The notes beneath the pieces were generated by a model. It was not told the origin of the DNA. It did not search any database and saw only the letters and a program-made list of their open reading frames with translations. From an uncultured Actinomycetes bacterium (GTDB lineage: Bacteria; Actinomycetota; Actinomycetes; Nanopelagicales; Nanopelagicaceae), in NCBI GenBank assembly GCA_903863015.1, contig CAIPAI010000065.1, forward strand, positions 1-33,201: 33,201 nt of DNA, read 5' to 3'. How positions within the stretch are numbered: the stretch's first letter is position 1; each line of letters opens with the position of its first letter. The translations under genes were made by a program, and so were the position numbers. This document shows, in pieces, positions 11,168 to 20,258 of the stretch.

Positions 11168-13221
11168 CGAGCGCCTTCCATGCCACGCAACTCTTTCTTT
11201 AACTCCGAGATTTCATCACGGAGGCGAGCGGCCACCTCGAAGGCCAGGGAGGCCGCCGCCAGGTGCATCTGCTCAGTCAGGGAGGCTATCAGTTCAATCA
11301 GCTCTGTGCGCGGCAGATTTGCCAGATCACGAGCATGCTTACCGATCTCCGATTTAGCCCCCGCCAATAACTCCTCGGTATCTAAGTCTTCTCGCACAAT
11401 GGAGTCCGTGATATCTGCGATGCGCTTGCGCAATGGCTGCGGATCTACCCCGCGTTCGGTGTTATATCGCACTTGTTTTTCTCGCCGACGATTTGTTTCG
11501 TCGATCGCCTTAGTCATCGAGGCAGTCATATTGTCGGCATACATGTGTACTTCACCGGACACATTTCGCGCTGCACGACCAATTGTTTGAATAAGTGAAG
11601 TCGCTGAGCGAAGGAACCCTTCTTTGTCGGCATCGAGAATGGCGACTAGAGAGACCTCGGGGAGATCCAATCCTTCACGAAGAAGATTGATGCCGACGAG
11701 CACGTCATACGCACCCATGCGAAGTTCGCGCAGAAGTTCGATGCGACGCAAAGTATCTACCTCAGAATGGAGGTATCTGACACGCATTTTGTTCTCAATG
11801 AGATACTCGGTGAGGTCTTCTGCCATCTTCTTAGTGAGCGTGGTTACCAGAACCCGCTCGTTCTTAGCGGCGCGCTCCTTGATTTCACCCATGAGGTCAT
11901 CAATCTGCCCGCGTGAAGGCTTAATAACGATCTTCGGGTCGATAAGGCCAGTAGGTCGAATGACTTGCTCAACCACGCCATTTTCGGCCTTGCCCAATTC
12001 GTAGGGGCCTGGGGTGGCAGAGAGGTAGACCGCTTGGCCGATGCGCTCCTGGAACTCGGTCCATTTCAACGGACGATTATCTAAGGCGCTTGGCAATCTG
12101 AACCCATGTTCTACCAGGGTGCGCTTACGTGAAGAGTCTCCTTCATACATCGCGCCGATCTGCGGAACGGTGACGTGTGATTCATCGATAACCAAGAGAA
12201 AGTCTTCCGGGAAATAGTCAATGAGACAGTTCGGTGCAGAACCCGCATCACGTCCATCAATGTGTCGCGAGTAATTCTCGATGCCTGAACAAAAACCCAC
12301 CTGGCGCATCATTTCAATGTCGTAGGTCGTTCGCATCTTGAGACGCTGAGCCTCTAACAACTTGCCTTGGCGCTCGAACTTCTCTAGCTGCTCAGAGAGT
12401 TCGACCTCGATGCCGGCAATGGCTCGTTCCATACGTTCCGGGCCCGCCACATAGTGGGATGCAGGAAAAACATAAATCTCTTGCTCATCTCTTATAACCT
12501 CACCCGTGAGCGGATGCAGCGTAAGCAATCGCTCAATTTGATCGCCAAACATCTCTATACGTACGGCGTATTCCTCATAGACCGGAATAATTTCAACCGT
12601 GTCGCCACGCACCCTGAAAGTGCCACGAGCGAAAGCAATATCATTGCGCGCGTATTGAATGTCGACAAATTTGCGAAGCAGTGCATTACGTTCTATTTCT
12701 TCTCCAACACGCAGGCGCACCATGCGATCTACGTACTCTTGTGGCGTACCAAGGCCGTAAATACATGAGACCGAAGCAACTACAACAACGTCGCGCCGAG
12801 TGAGTAAGGAATTCGTCGCAGAGTGGCGCAGGCGCTCTACTTCCGCGTTAACCGACGAGTCTTTCTCGATGAAAGTATCGGTTTGCGGGACATAGGCTTC
12901 TGGCTGGTAATAGTCATAGTAAGAAACGAAGTACTCCACCGCATTCTTGGGAAGCAACTCTTTGAACTCGTTGGCAAGCTGCGCAGCCAGAGTCTTGTTA
13001 GGAGCCATCACCAGTGTGGGTCGCTGCAATCTCTCGATAAGCCAGGCAGTCGTCGCGGATTTTCCGGTTCCGGTGGCTCCAAGTAGAACTACGTTCTGCT
13101 CGCCACGCTCGATACGTCGCACCAAATCTTCAATCGCCTCAGGTTGATCACCTGCGGGCACGAAATCGCTAATTACTTCGAAAGGATCAACGCGACGCTG
13201 CAAATCTGAGATGGGCCTCAC
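11164..13221 (-). CDS. uvrB: Excinuclease ABC subunit B
   Basis: Helicase-like lesion-verification subunit that recruits UvrC and is handed to UvrD and Pol I. The 685-residue product carries Walker A GATGTGKS near residue 50, the beta-hairpin region with [12 protein letters not shown] used to probe the lesion, the DESH box ([11 protein letters not shown]), helicase motif VI (QTIGRAARN), and a C-terminal UVR domain (about 640-680) that binds UvrC. Its start is GTG at 13221, overlapping the coaE stop by four bases. Nothing important is missing. Confidence 0.98.
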   Translation of the reverse strand: MRPISDLQRRVDPFEVISDFVPAGDQPEAIEDLVRRIERGEQNVVLLGATGTGKSATTAWLIERLQRPTLVMAPNKTLAAQLANEFKELLPKNAVEYFVSYYDYYQPEAYVPQTDTFIEKDSSVNAEVERLRHSATNSLLTRRDVVVVASVSCIYGLGTPQEYVDRMVRLRVGEEIERNALLRKFVDIQYARNDIAFARGTFRVRGDTVEIIPVYEEYAVRIEMFGDQIERLLTLHPLTGEVIRDEQEIYVFPASHYVAGPERMERAIAGIEVELSEQLEKFERQGKLLEAQRLKMRTTYDIEMMRQVGFCSGIENYSRHIDGRDAGSAPNCLIDYFPEDFLLVIDESHVTVPQIGAMYEGDSSRKRTLVEHGFRLPSALDNRPLKWTEFQERIGQAVYLSATPGPYELGKAENGVVEQVIRPTGLIDPKIVIKPSRGQIDDLMGEIKERAAKNERVLVTTLTKKMAEDLTEYLIENKMRVRYLHSEVDTLRRIELLRELRMGAYDVLVGINLLREGLDLPEVSLVAILDADKEGFLRSATSLIQTIGRAARNVSGEVHMYADNMTASMTKAIDETNRRREKQVRYNTERGVDPQPLRKRIADITDSIVREDLDTEELLAGAKSEIGKHARDLANLPRTELIELIASLTEQMHLAAASLAFEVAARLRDEISELKKELRGMEGAR

Positions 13222-14057
13222 GAGTCAATCCTCAATTGCACCGCTCGGCCGGGATCACAACTGGCATACCCGCCCACTACAGGCACAAAGCCTAATTTGT
13301 AGAGTGCGTCATCTGCCCTCTCGATTTGAATCAGAGTTTCGGAGACTTTACTAGCCGGCACAATGACATTGATGCGCTCGAGAATACGCGCGAGGGCTTC
13401 TTCAGCGGACAAGAGATTGGGACATGCATGTCCGGAAACGGCCACCCTCTCCGCTGCGATGTTTGCAGCGAAGGGCAGGAGTCGATGTTCCATCATTTCA
13501 TTGACCGCTGCTTGAATGTTTTCACTGGGTCCGTCGTTGTTGAGCACGATATCGGCAACGGAGCGTCGCTCCTGATCGCTCCCTTGATTCTTCATGCGAG
13601 TCAGAGCTAGCTGAGTGGATAACCCGCGACCCTCTAGCCGCTCGAGTCGGGTTTCCAGACTCGCTTCAATCATCACTACTAATTGATATCGATCCTGCGC
13701 CCCTGTCTCTACCAGGAGTGGCACGTCGTGAACGACGACCTTTCCCGCTGGGGCTGACTTCACTCGCTCTTGAAAGATGCGGACAATTCGCGGGTGAGTA
13801 ATACGTTCAAGGTCTGCCCTGGCACCTTCGTCGTAAAACACTATGTCAGCAAGAGAGGCGCGATTGAGGGAGCCATCTGGATTCAATATTTCGTGGCCAA
13901 AGCGCAATTGAATTTCGGCAAGCCCTGGCGTCCCTATCGCAACCACTTCGCGAGCGATGAGGTCCGAATCGATCACGAGAGCGCCGGCTTGGGCAAAAGC
14001 TGCGCACGCGAGGGACTTTCCAGCGCCGATGCCACCACTGAGTCCGATGAGAAGCAT
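13218..14057 (-). CDS. coaE: Dephospho-CoA kinase with degenerate C-terminal extension
   Basis: Phosphorylates the 3' hydroxyl of dephospho-CoA, the last step of CoA synthesis. Residues 1-200 are a normal CoaE: P-loop [11 protein letters not shown] (5-15), [21 protein letters not shown] and the lid region. The product has 279 residues, about 80 more than a minimal CoaE. The tail (about 197-279) resembles part of the GrpB/UPF0157 domain fused to CoaE in Mycobacterium, especially [15 protein letters not shown] and [10 protein letters not shown], but it is much shorter and lacks most of that domain, so it looks eroded. The ATG has no good ribosome binding site and sits 6 nt behind TAGGCT, which suggests a leaderless transcript starting this gene run. 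Confidence 0.95.
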   Translation of the reverse strand: MLLIGLSGGIGAGKSLACAAFAQAGALVIDSDLIAREVVAIGTPGLAEIQLRFGHEILNPDGSLNRASLADIVFYDEGARADLERITHPRIVRIFQERVKSAPAGKVVVHDVPLLVETGAQDRYQLVVMIEASLETRLERLEGRGLSTQLALTRMKNQGSDQERRSVADIVLNNDGPSENIQAAVNEMMEHRLLPFAANIAAERVAVSGHACPNLLSAEEALARILERINVIVPASKVSETLIQIERADDALYKLGFVPVVGGYASCDPGRAVQLRIDS

Positions 14058-14063
14058 GGATTG

Positions 14064-14069
14064 AGCCTA
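14064..14069 (-). promoter_or_regulatory. Probable leaderless promoter -10 element for coaE
   Basis: On the minus strand TAGGCT ends exactly six bases before the coaE ATG. It fits TANNNT with transcription starting at or next to the A of the start codon. A possible -35, TCGCTG at 14093-14088 (18-bp spacer), falls inside the loop of the rpsA terminator. The same hexamer and spacing recur at 20247 and 26700. The AGG could alternatively act as a minimal Shine-Dalgarno. Confidence 0.5.
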
Positions 14070-14070
14070 G

Positions 14071-14107
14071 ACGGGAAAAGGGGCGGTCAGCGACCGCCCC
14101 TTCCCGT
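14071..14107 (-). terminator. Rho-independent terminator of rpsA
   Basis: GGGGCGGTC at 14080-14088 pairs perfectly with GACCGCCCC at 14092-14100 around the 3-nt loop AGC, and ACGGGAA/TTCCCGT extends the stem outward (14071-14077 with 14101-14107, two unpaired A on the plus strand). Read on the minus strand the stem runs into TTTT. It starts 15 nt after the rpsA stop and ends 13 nt before coaE, so it separates the two genes. Confidence 0.9.
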
Positions 14108-14122
14108 AATTCACTTGCAGGC

Positions 14123-15523
14123 TTATTCGGCAGCAGCCTCTTCGGTGGTTACAGCGACCACTGGTTCGGTCACTGGTGCGGCTGCAGGTGCAGCTTCAGC
14201 GCCTTCAGCCTCAGCGGCGCGAGCCTCAGCGGCTTGCTTGCGGTGAGCCTCGAAGCGCTTCTGCGCCTCCGCATATTGACGCTCCCACTCTTCGCGGGCA
14301 GCTTCAAAGCCGGGCTTCCACTCATTGGTATCAGAGTCGAAACCTTCTGGGTAGATGTAATTGCCGTTCTCATCGTAATGAGCTGGCATGCCGTACTGGG
14401 TGGGGTCGAAAGCCTCAACAACGGTGTCGCCGTTCTCGTTAGCTTGCTTCAGCGAGAGTGAGATGCGACGACGCTCGAGATCGATGTCGATGACCTTGAC
14501 GAAGAGTTCATCACCCACCTGAACGACCTGCTCTGGAATCTCAACGTGGCGTTCGGCCAACTCTGAAATGTGTACGAGACCTTCGATGCCCTCATGGACG
14601 CGAACAAAGGCGCCGAAAGGTACAAGCTTGGTGACGTTACCCGGCACGACCTGATTGATGGTGTGTGTGCGGGCGAAGTGTTGCCAAGGATCTTCTTGCG
14701 TTGCCTTGAGCGAGAGTGATACACGCTCGCGCTCGAAATCAACGTCGAGAACTTCAACAGTTACTTCAGTGCCCACTTCAACAACTTCACTTGGGTGGTC
14801 GATGTGCTTCCAAGAGAGTTCAGAAACGTGAACGAGACCATCTACGCCGCCGAGATCAACGAAAGCGCCGAAGTTGACGATCGAGGAGACCACACCACTT
14901 CGAACTTGACCCTTTTGAAGTTGGTTGAGGAAGGTAGTGCGAGTCTGTGATTGTGTTTGCTCGAGCCAGGCACGGCGCGAAAGCACCACGTTGTTGCGGT
15001 TCTTGTCGAGCTCGATGATCTTGGCGTCTAGTTCCTTGCCGATGTAAGGAAGCAAGTCGCGAACGCGGCGCATTTCGACGAGCGAAGCGGGAAGGAAGCC
15101 ACGGAGGCCGATGTCGACGATGAGTCCACCCTTAACAACTTCGATAACCGTTCCAGTAACAACTTCGTCGCGCTCTTTCTTGCCTTCGATAGTTCCCCAT
15201 GCGCGCTCGTACTGTGCACGCTTCTTGGAGAGAATGAGACGACCTTCTTTATCTTCCTTCTGGAGCACAAGTGCTTCGACGACGTCGCCGGTCTTTACGA
15301 CCTCACTTGGATCAACATCATGCTTGATGGAAAGCTCACGAGAAGGGATAACACCTTCGGTCTTGTAACCGATGTCTAGAAGGACTTCGTCGCGGTCAAC
15401 CTTGACCACGATTCCGGAGACGATGTCTCCGTCGTTAAAGTATTTGATGGTGCCGTCAATCGCGGCGAGGAAATCTTCTGCAGTGCCAATGTCATTTACT
15501 GCTACAACTGGGCTAGTAGACAC
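14123..15523 (-). CDS. rpsA: Ribosomal protein S1
   Basis: RNA-binding S1 protein of the small subunit. The 466-residue product has four S1/OB-fold repeats, the number usual in Actinobacteria (E. coli has six): about 33-105, 120-190, 205-275 and 290-362, with GIVVKVDRDEVLLDIGYKTE, GLIVDIGLRGFLPASL, FGAFVDLGGVDGLVH and FGAFVRVHEGIEGLVH. The C-terminal 70 residues are rich in Ala and Glu and likely disordered. It starts with GTG at 15523, with GGAG four bases upstream. TACTTT at 15547-15542 is a possible -10 element. It ends in a strong terminator, so it is probably monocistronic. Confidence 0.96.
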   Translation of the reverse strand: MSTSPVVAVNDIGTAEDFLAAIDGTIKYFNDGDIVSGIVVKVDRDEVLLDIGYKTEGVIPSRELSIKHDVDPSEVVKTGDVVEALVLQKEDKEGRLILSKKRAQYERAWGTIEGKKERDEVVTGTVIEVVKGGLIVDIGLRGFLPASLVEMRRVRDLLPYIGKELDAKIIELDKNRNNVVLSRRAWLEQTQSQTRTTFLNQLQKGQVRSGVVSSIVNFGAFVDLGGVDGLVHVSELSWKHIDHPSEVVEVGTEVTVEVLDVDFERERVSLSLKATQEDPWQHFARTHTINQVVPGNVTKLVPFGAFVRVHEGIEGLVHISELAERHVEIPEQVVQVGDELFVKVIDIDLERRRISLSLKQANENGDTVVEAFDPTQYGMPAHYDENGNYIYPEGFDSDTNEWKPGFEAAREEWERQYAEAQKRFEAHRKQAAEARAAEAEGAEAAPAAAPVTEPVVAVTTEEAAAE

Positions 15524-15567
15524 AATTCTCCGTAGGGATAGAAAGTAGTAGTTCGCTCATCCCCGAC

Positions 15568-15585
15568 TCCTGATTTCACTCAGGA
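15568..15585. promoter_or_regulatory. Dyad upstream of rpsA, possible operator
   Basis: TCCTGA at 15568-15573 and TCAGGA at 15580-15585 form a perfect 6-bp inverted repeat with a 6-bp centre. It lies 45 bp upstream of the rpsA start, in the 160-bp divergent spacer shared with the methyltransferase gene. It sits about where an operator near the rpsA -35 would be; function is unproven. Nothing else clear is seen in this spacer. Confidence 0.25.
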
Positions 15586-15683
15586 CACCGCCTCGTAGGT
15601 CTGAGGAAGTGCAAGCAGATGAACCCCAGACGATACGGTGGGGGCGTGAGAAGGGTCAATTTGGCGGCGCGGGAGGAGCGGGC

Positions 15684-16433
15684 GTGATTGAGCGTGGATC
15701 CGTGAGCCCTGCGAGCGCTGCCGCCGCCCACCGTCGCTGGTGGGACGAGCACGCCCGCGAGTATCTCGCCGAGCATGGAGATGCCCTCGCCAACCGCCTC
15801 CAATGGGGGCCTGAAGGGGTGAGCGAGGCCGAGTTGGGCCTCATGGGAGCAGTCGCCGGGCGCACGATCCTTGAGGTTGGCAGCGGAGCGGGCCAGTGCA
15901 GTCAGTGGCTCCGCTCGCAAGGCGCCCATGTCATTGCGTCGGACATCTCCCTGGAAATGCTCAGGGCCGGGGATCCGGGACTCTTGCGGGTGCAGGCAGA
16001 TGGCTTCCTCCTGCCCTTTGCCGACCAGAGCGTCGATATCACCTTCTCCTCATATGGCGCGCTCCCCTTTCTTCCCGATGCCCCAGCAGTCCTACGGGAG
16101 TGGGCTCGCGTCACCCGCGACCTCGTGATCTTTTCAGTCACGCATCCGATGCGCTGGGCACTTCTGGATGACCCTGAGGACCTGACCATCTCGCGCAGTT
16201 ACTTCGATCGAAATGCCTATATCGAACGAAATGACAAGCACGAGGTGACGTACACAGAACACCATCGCACGATCGGCGATTGGGTGGGCGCGATTGTGAG
16301 CGCCGGTATGTCTCTAGAACAAATCGTCGAGCCCGAGTGGCCCGATCGAAACACCGAAACGTGGGGAGCATGGAGTCCGGCTCGCGGGAAATTAATCCCT
16401 GGGACGGCGATCTTCGTTGCTAAGGTGAAGTAA
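15684..16433 (+). CDS. Class I SAM-dependent methyltransferase, substrate unknown
   Basis: Rossmann-fold methyltransferase of the Methyltransf_11 type. Motif I is ILEVGSGAGQCSQWL, followed by the acidic ribose-binding end of strand 2 (VIASDIS) and motif IV-like FADQSVDITFSSYGALPF. The frame is open from 15609, but I choose GTG at 15684: GGAGGAG lies five bases upstream, and the longer N-terminus is Gly-rich filler. That gives 249 residues. Related genes occur near rpsA in other Actinobacteria, but I know of no assigned substrate. Its stop overlaps the MFS gene start (TAATG), so the two are probably co-translated. Confidence 0.85.
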   Translation: MIERGSVSPASAAAAHRRWWDEHAREYLAEHGDALANRLQWGPEGVSEAELGLMGAVAGRTILEVGSGAGQCSQWLRSQGAHVIASDISLEMLRAGDPGLLRVQADGFLLPFADQSVDITFSSYGALPFLPDAPAVLREWARVTRDLVIFSVTHPMRWALLDDPEDLTISRSYFDRNAYIERNDKHEVTYTEHHRTIGDWVGAIVSAGMSLEQIVEPEWPDRNTETWGAWSPARGKLIPGTAIFVAKVK

Positions 16434-17671
16434 TGCGCCAATATCTACAAATTTTGCGAATCAAAGAAGCGCGCCGCTTGTTAATCAGCACCTTGCCGGC
16501 GCGGTTGGCGTATTCGATGGTGGGACTCGCGCTCTTCTTCCATGTCTTGCAAACTTCGCACTCGATCACCAAAGCTGGACTCACCATTGGCATTAATGGT
16601 TTCTGTGGAGCAATCAGCGCTGGCATTCGCGGCGCACTGATGGATCGTTACGGACAAACCTGGCTGCTCTACATACTCGTTCCCGCGTACGCGCTCATGC
16701 TGACGATCGTAAGTTTCTCGTCAAATATTTCCTTACTTCTCGTAGCGGCCGCAGTTCTAGGTTTCGCAGCACCGCCCATCAACATGTCGGCCAGGCCACT
16801 CTGGAAGATTGCAGTGACACCTGATCTCTTGCGCGCTTCGTATGCCCTTGACGTGATGGCGCTTCATGGTGTCACTATTTTTGGGCCGATCTTGGCCAGC
16901 ACGATTTCTTTGGGACTTGATGGAAGTTGGGCGCTGCGTACATGTGCGATCCTGCTCTTCATTGGCGGCATGGCGATGGCTACCTCGCCCGTCTCGCGTC
17001 GCTGGGTACCTGAAGTGAAGATTCCAGGGGAAGTCTCGCTCTGGAAATCACCTGGGATTCGACTCTTGATGGCTGAAGGAATTTGTATTGGATTCGGCTG
17101 GGGGGCTTTCGATGTGGGCTTGCCGGCAAGTGCCACATTGGCCGACAAGGCTCACCTTGCAGGTCCGATTATCGCCTGCATGGGAGTCGGCACCGTCATA
17201 GGAGTCAGTTTCGCCGGCATTATTGCCAAGAAGGTTTCATCGCTGCGTGCGATGAGCATGAGTTACGGAGTCTGGGTGCTCGCCGTCTTGCCCCTACTCT
17301 TCGTCTTTCGTCCCACCCCTGCCCTCTTTGTGGTGGCGTTCCTGATCGGACTTGCCGGCGGTCCACTCCCCGTCTTCTATTGGGAAGTTCTTGATGCCGT
17401 GCGCCCACAGGGCAGCGCGGTTTCTGCCCTCGCGTGGATCTGGGCGTTCGAAGGTTCGTTCGCTGCCGCCGGAGCTGCCGTCGCAGGTCATATTGCTGAA
17501 GTGTGGGGCGCGCGATACGCCTTGGCTATTACACCCGTGGCCGTACTCTGCGGTTTCGCTTTGATTATCTTTGGACGCACACTTCTCAAAGCCGCTGATC
17601 GGATTCCCAGCGACCAAGAGGTAGGCGATGCATTGGTAGAGAGTGAAGACGCTGCACGTACCAATGGCTAG
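16433..17671 (+). CDS. MFS transporter, substrate unknown
   Basis: Major facilitator superfamily permease of 412 residues with about 12 hydrophobic segments in two halves. The loop between helices 2 and 3 shows the MFS motif A-like sequence GALMDRYGQTWLL, and a second weaker one (GIIAKKVSSLRAM) follows helix 8. The class resembles sugar/drug efflux MFS proteins, but no motif fixes the substrate. It starts at an ATG overlapping the methyltransferase stop, suggesting they act on a common compound (methylate and export, for example), which is inference. It converges on polA, sharing the 4-bp CTAG that holds both stop codons. Confidence 0.9.
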   Translation: MRQYLQILRIKEARRLLISTLPARLAYSMVGLALFFHVLQTSHSITKAGLTIGINGFCGAISAGIRGALMDRYGQTWLLYILVPAYALMLTIVSFSSNISLLLVAAAVLGFAAPPINMSARPLWKIAVTPDLLRASYALDVMALHGVTIFGPILASTISLGLDGSWALRTCAILLFIGGMAMATSPVSRRWVPEVKIPGEVSLWKSPGIRLLMAEGICIGFGWGAFDVGLPASATLADKAHLAGPIIACMGVGTVIGVSFAGIIAKKVSSLRAMSMSYGVWVLAVLPLLFVFRPTPALFVVAFLIGLAGGPLPVFYWEVLDAVRPQGSAVSALAWIWAFEGSFAAAGAAVAGHIAEVWGARYALAITPVAVLCGFALIIFGRTLLKAADRIPSDQEVGDALVESEDAARTNG

Positions 17672-20235
17672 TGAGCGCCTTCGTTCCAATTCGTACCGAT
17701 ACCTACATTTACATCTAACGTCACATCCAATGGATAAGCGTTCTCCATTTCGCGGGTGACAATCTCCCGAACTTTCTCCTCTTCACCGGGGGCCACTTCG
17801 ATAATGAGTTCGTCATGCACTTGAAGGAGCAAGCGAGACTTCAACTGTGCCCCAGTAATTTCTTGGTCAACTGCCAACATGGCAAGTTTCACGATATCTG
17901 CTGCGGTCCCCTGAATGGGAGCGTTCAGCGCCATCCGCTCAGCCATCTCTCGTCGTTGTCGATTATCGCTTGCCAAATCAGGGAGGAATCGTTTGCGGCC
18001 CAGCAGCGTCTCTGTATAACCCTTCTTACGCGCCTCCACCACAATCGCCTTCAGGTAGTCGCGGACCCCCCCGAATCTTTCAAAATATGTATCCATCAAA
18101 GTACGCGCCTCAGCATCGGCAATGCCTAACTGCCCCGCCAATCCGTATGCAGAGAGCCCATACGCCAATCCATACGACATCGCCTTAATTTGTCGACGCA
18201 TCTCGGGGGTCACTGCAGTGCGATCAACCCCGAATACTTGACAGGCGACGGTGGTATGAAGATCTTCACCCGAGGCGAACGCGGCGATCAGTCCAGCATC
18301 TTTTGAGAGGTGGGCCATGATGCGCATTTCGATCTGACTGTAATCCGCAGTGAGTAGAGATTCGAAACCCTCGCCAGCAACGAAGGCGGCGCGAATTCTT
18401 CTGCCCTCTTCAGTTCTTACAGGAATGTTTTGCAGGTTGGGATCAACCGAGGAGAGGCGCCCCGTGGCGGTAACTGTCTGGGCCAACGTGGTGTGAATGC
18501 GCCCATCATCGGCAATGGCGCGCTCTAAGCCCTCGACAATCGATTTGAGTTTGGAGAAATCTCTATGCGTCCTAATGACATCTAAAAATGGATGTTGACT
18601 CTGGGTTCGTAACCAATCAATGGCATCAGAGTCCGTAGTGAAACCAGTTTTATTCTTCTTTGTCTTTGGCAAACCCAGTTCTTCAAAGAGCACAACTTGT
18701 AATTGTTTGGGTGACGCGAGATTGATGTCGTGGCCCACTATCCCGGCGCCTTCTTCGGTGGCACGTTGGGCGATTCCGGCGAAGGTACGAGAGAGTTCTG
18801 CAAGCGCAGGACGCGACACCGCAATGCCTACTGACTCCATTCGGTAAAGCAGCGCGGTCAGTGGCATCTCGACCGTGTTCTCCACGTCCGATAAACCCGC
18901 ACGGACGATTTCAGGTTCGAGAACACGCGCAAGCGCTAAGACAGCTTCCGCCTCTGCAATGAGTGGTCCGTCCGTTCCGTCGAGATCTAGGGCCAACTCA
19001 TCACTGCCCGTGTCGACTGGATAACCCAAGTAACGTTCACAAAGTTCGGAGAGATCCTCGACCTTCTGCCCAGGATTAACCAAGTAGGCCGAGATCGCGG
19101 TATCTCGGTAAACACCGTTGATGTCGTAAGCGTGCAATGCGTGCATCAAAGATTTGGCATTGTGTGCAATCTTCTTCTCCGCCGCATCGGCAAGCCACTC
19201 TTTTAATTCTTTGATGGTCCCCACTTCGGTCAACACCGCAGTACCAGAAGAGCAGGCTCGTGCGATGCGCTCGCCCCGCACGGCGATCGCACTCCCTATC
19301 AACTCAACGCTCTCCCGAAGCGCAACCGGCTGCGGACTTTCATCTGTTTTCTCACCGGCAAGCAGTAGCGGCTTCACTCGCTCACGAAGCGCCTTAAATT
19401 CAAGAACATCAAAGAGCTCGTGGACTGGTGCGGAGGGTGCCGGCAGTCGGATCAAGTCACTAATGCTGTACTCCAGCGGAACATCATGACGAAGTGCGGT
19501 CAAATCGCGATTGAGTTTTACTTGCTCGTAGGCCTCTTGCAAGGCGAGGCCGACTTTCCCGGGCACACTCTGGCGCGCTTCCAAGAGTTGAGAAAGGCTT
19601 CCATACTCTTGGATCCACTTCGCTGCTGTCTTCTCCCCCACTCCAGGTATTCCGGGGAGGTTATCGCTCGGGTCGCCGCGGAGAGCGGCGTAATCGGGGT
19701 ATTGCAACGGAGTGAGTCCATACTTCTCTTCCAACGCATCCGGCGTCATGCGCACCAAATCGCTGACACCCTTGCGTGGATAGAGCACGGTGGTGTGATC
19801 ATCAATCAGTTGGAAGGAGTCGCGATCGCCCGTAGAGATCACGATCTCCATGGCATGTGCGTCGGCTTGCGACTTCAGAGTCGCAATGATGTCGTCGGCC
19901 TCGAACCCAGGAATGGCGATGGACTTCACATTAAGCGCCGTTAACACATCACGAATGAGCTCCACTTGCCCTTTGAACTCGGCCGGCGTTGCCGCTCTTG
20001 TCGCTTTGTACTCTGGGAAAACTTCCGTTCGAAAGGTTACTCGCGACACGTCGAATGCCACCGCTACGTGAGTCGGCTTCTCATCCTTCATCAAGTTAAT
20101 AAACATGCTGGTAAATCCATAGACCGCGTTGGTGACCTGGCCCGAGGAGGTCGTGAAATTCTCATGCGGAAGCCCATAGAAGGCGCGATACGCCAATGAA
20201 TGGCCGTCTAGAAGGAGGAGTTTTTGCTGGGTCAC
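17668..20235 (-). CDS. polA: DNA polymerase I
   Basis: Fills repair gaps and removes RNA primers. The 855-residue product has an N-terminal 5' nuclease (1 to about 290: LLLLDGHSLAYRAF, FEADDIIATL, STGDRDSFQLI, GDPSDNLPGIPGVG), a degenerate 3'-5' exonuclease-like domain (about 300-480) without the DxE first motif, so proofreading is likely absent as in other actinobacterial enzymes, and a family A polymerase domain. Polymerase motifs: LTADYSQIEMR (Asp631), O-helix RRQIKAMSYGLAYG (Arg680, Lys684, Tyr688) and QVHDELIIE (Asp808). Tyr at 688 replaces the Phe of E. coli Pol I. It starts with GTG, seven bases after a minus-strand TAGGAT. Confidence 0.98.
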   Translation of the reverse strand: MTQQKLLLLDGHSLAYRAFYGLPHENFTTSSGQVTNAVYGFTSMFINLMKDEKPTHVAVAFDVSRVTFRTEVFPEYKATRAATPAEFKGQVELIRDVLTALNVKSIAIPGFEADDIIATLKSQADAHAMEIVISTGDRDSFQLIDDHTTVLYPRKGVSDLVRMTPDALEEKYGLTPLQYPDYAALRGDPSDNLPGIPGVGEKTAAKWIQEYGSLSQLLEARQSVPGKVGLALQEAYEQVKLNRDLTALRHDVPLEYSISDLIRLPAPSAPVHELFDVLEFKALRERVKPLLLAGEKTDESPQPVALRESVELIGSAIAVRGERIARACSSGTAVLTEVGTIKELKEWLADAAEKKIAHNAKSLMHALHAYDINGVYRDTAISAYLVNPGQKVEDLSELCERYLGYPVDTGSDELALDLDGTDGPLIAEAEAVLALARVLEPEIVRAGLSDVENTVEMPLTALLYRMESVGIAVSRPALAELSRTFAGIAQRATEEGAGIVGHDINLASPKQLQVVLFEELGLPKTKKNKTGFTTDSDAIDWLRTQSQHPFLDVIRTHRDFSKLKSIVEGLERAIADDGRIHTTLAQTVTATGRLSSVDPNLQNIPVRTEEGRRIRAAFVAGEGFESLLTADYSQIEMRIMAHLSKDAGLIAAFASGEDLHTTVACQVFGVDRTAVTPEMRRQIKAMSYGLAYGLSAYGLAGQLGIADAEARTLMDTYFERFGGVRDYLKAIVVEARKKGYTETLLGRKRFLPDLASDNRQRREMAERMALNAPIQGTAADIVKLAMLAVDQEITGAQLKSRLLLQVHDELIIEVAPGEEEKVREIVTREMENAYPLDVTLDVNVGIGTNWNEGAH

Positions 20236-20252
20236 CTGATTGATCCTAGGCT
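20224..20252. promoter_or_regulatory. Overlapping divergent promoters for polA and the thioesterase gene
   Basis: The two genes start 23 bp apart. On the plus strand TTGCTG (20224-20229), a 17-bp spacer and TAGGCT (20247-20252) precede the thioesterase ATG by six bases, a good leaderless layout. On the minus strand TAGGAT (20248 down to... read across the same CCTAGG at 20245-20250) ends seven bases before the polA GTG. The two -10-like elements share the palindrome CCTAGG, and the plus-strand -35 lies inside polA. AGGA could instead serve polA as a ribosome binding site. Confidence 0.5.
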
Positions 20253-20258
20253 GAACCT

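Noticed and set aside
15609-15683. Longer methyltransferase N-terminus from ATG 15609
   Set aside because: The added residues are Gly/Arg-rich without family character, while GTG 15684 has a strong GGAGGAG site five bases upstream.
17668-20235. Intact proofreading domain in PolA
   Set aside because: The first exonuclease motif with its metal-binding Asp and Glu is not present, in line with other actinobacterial Pol I enzymes.
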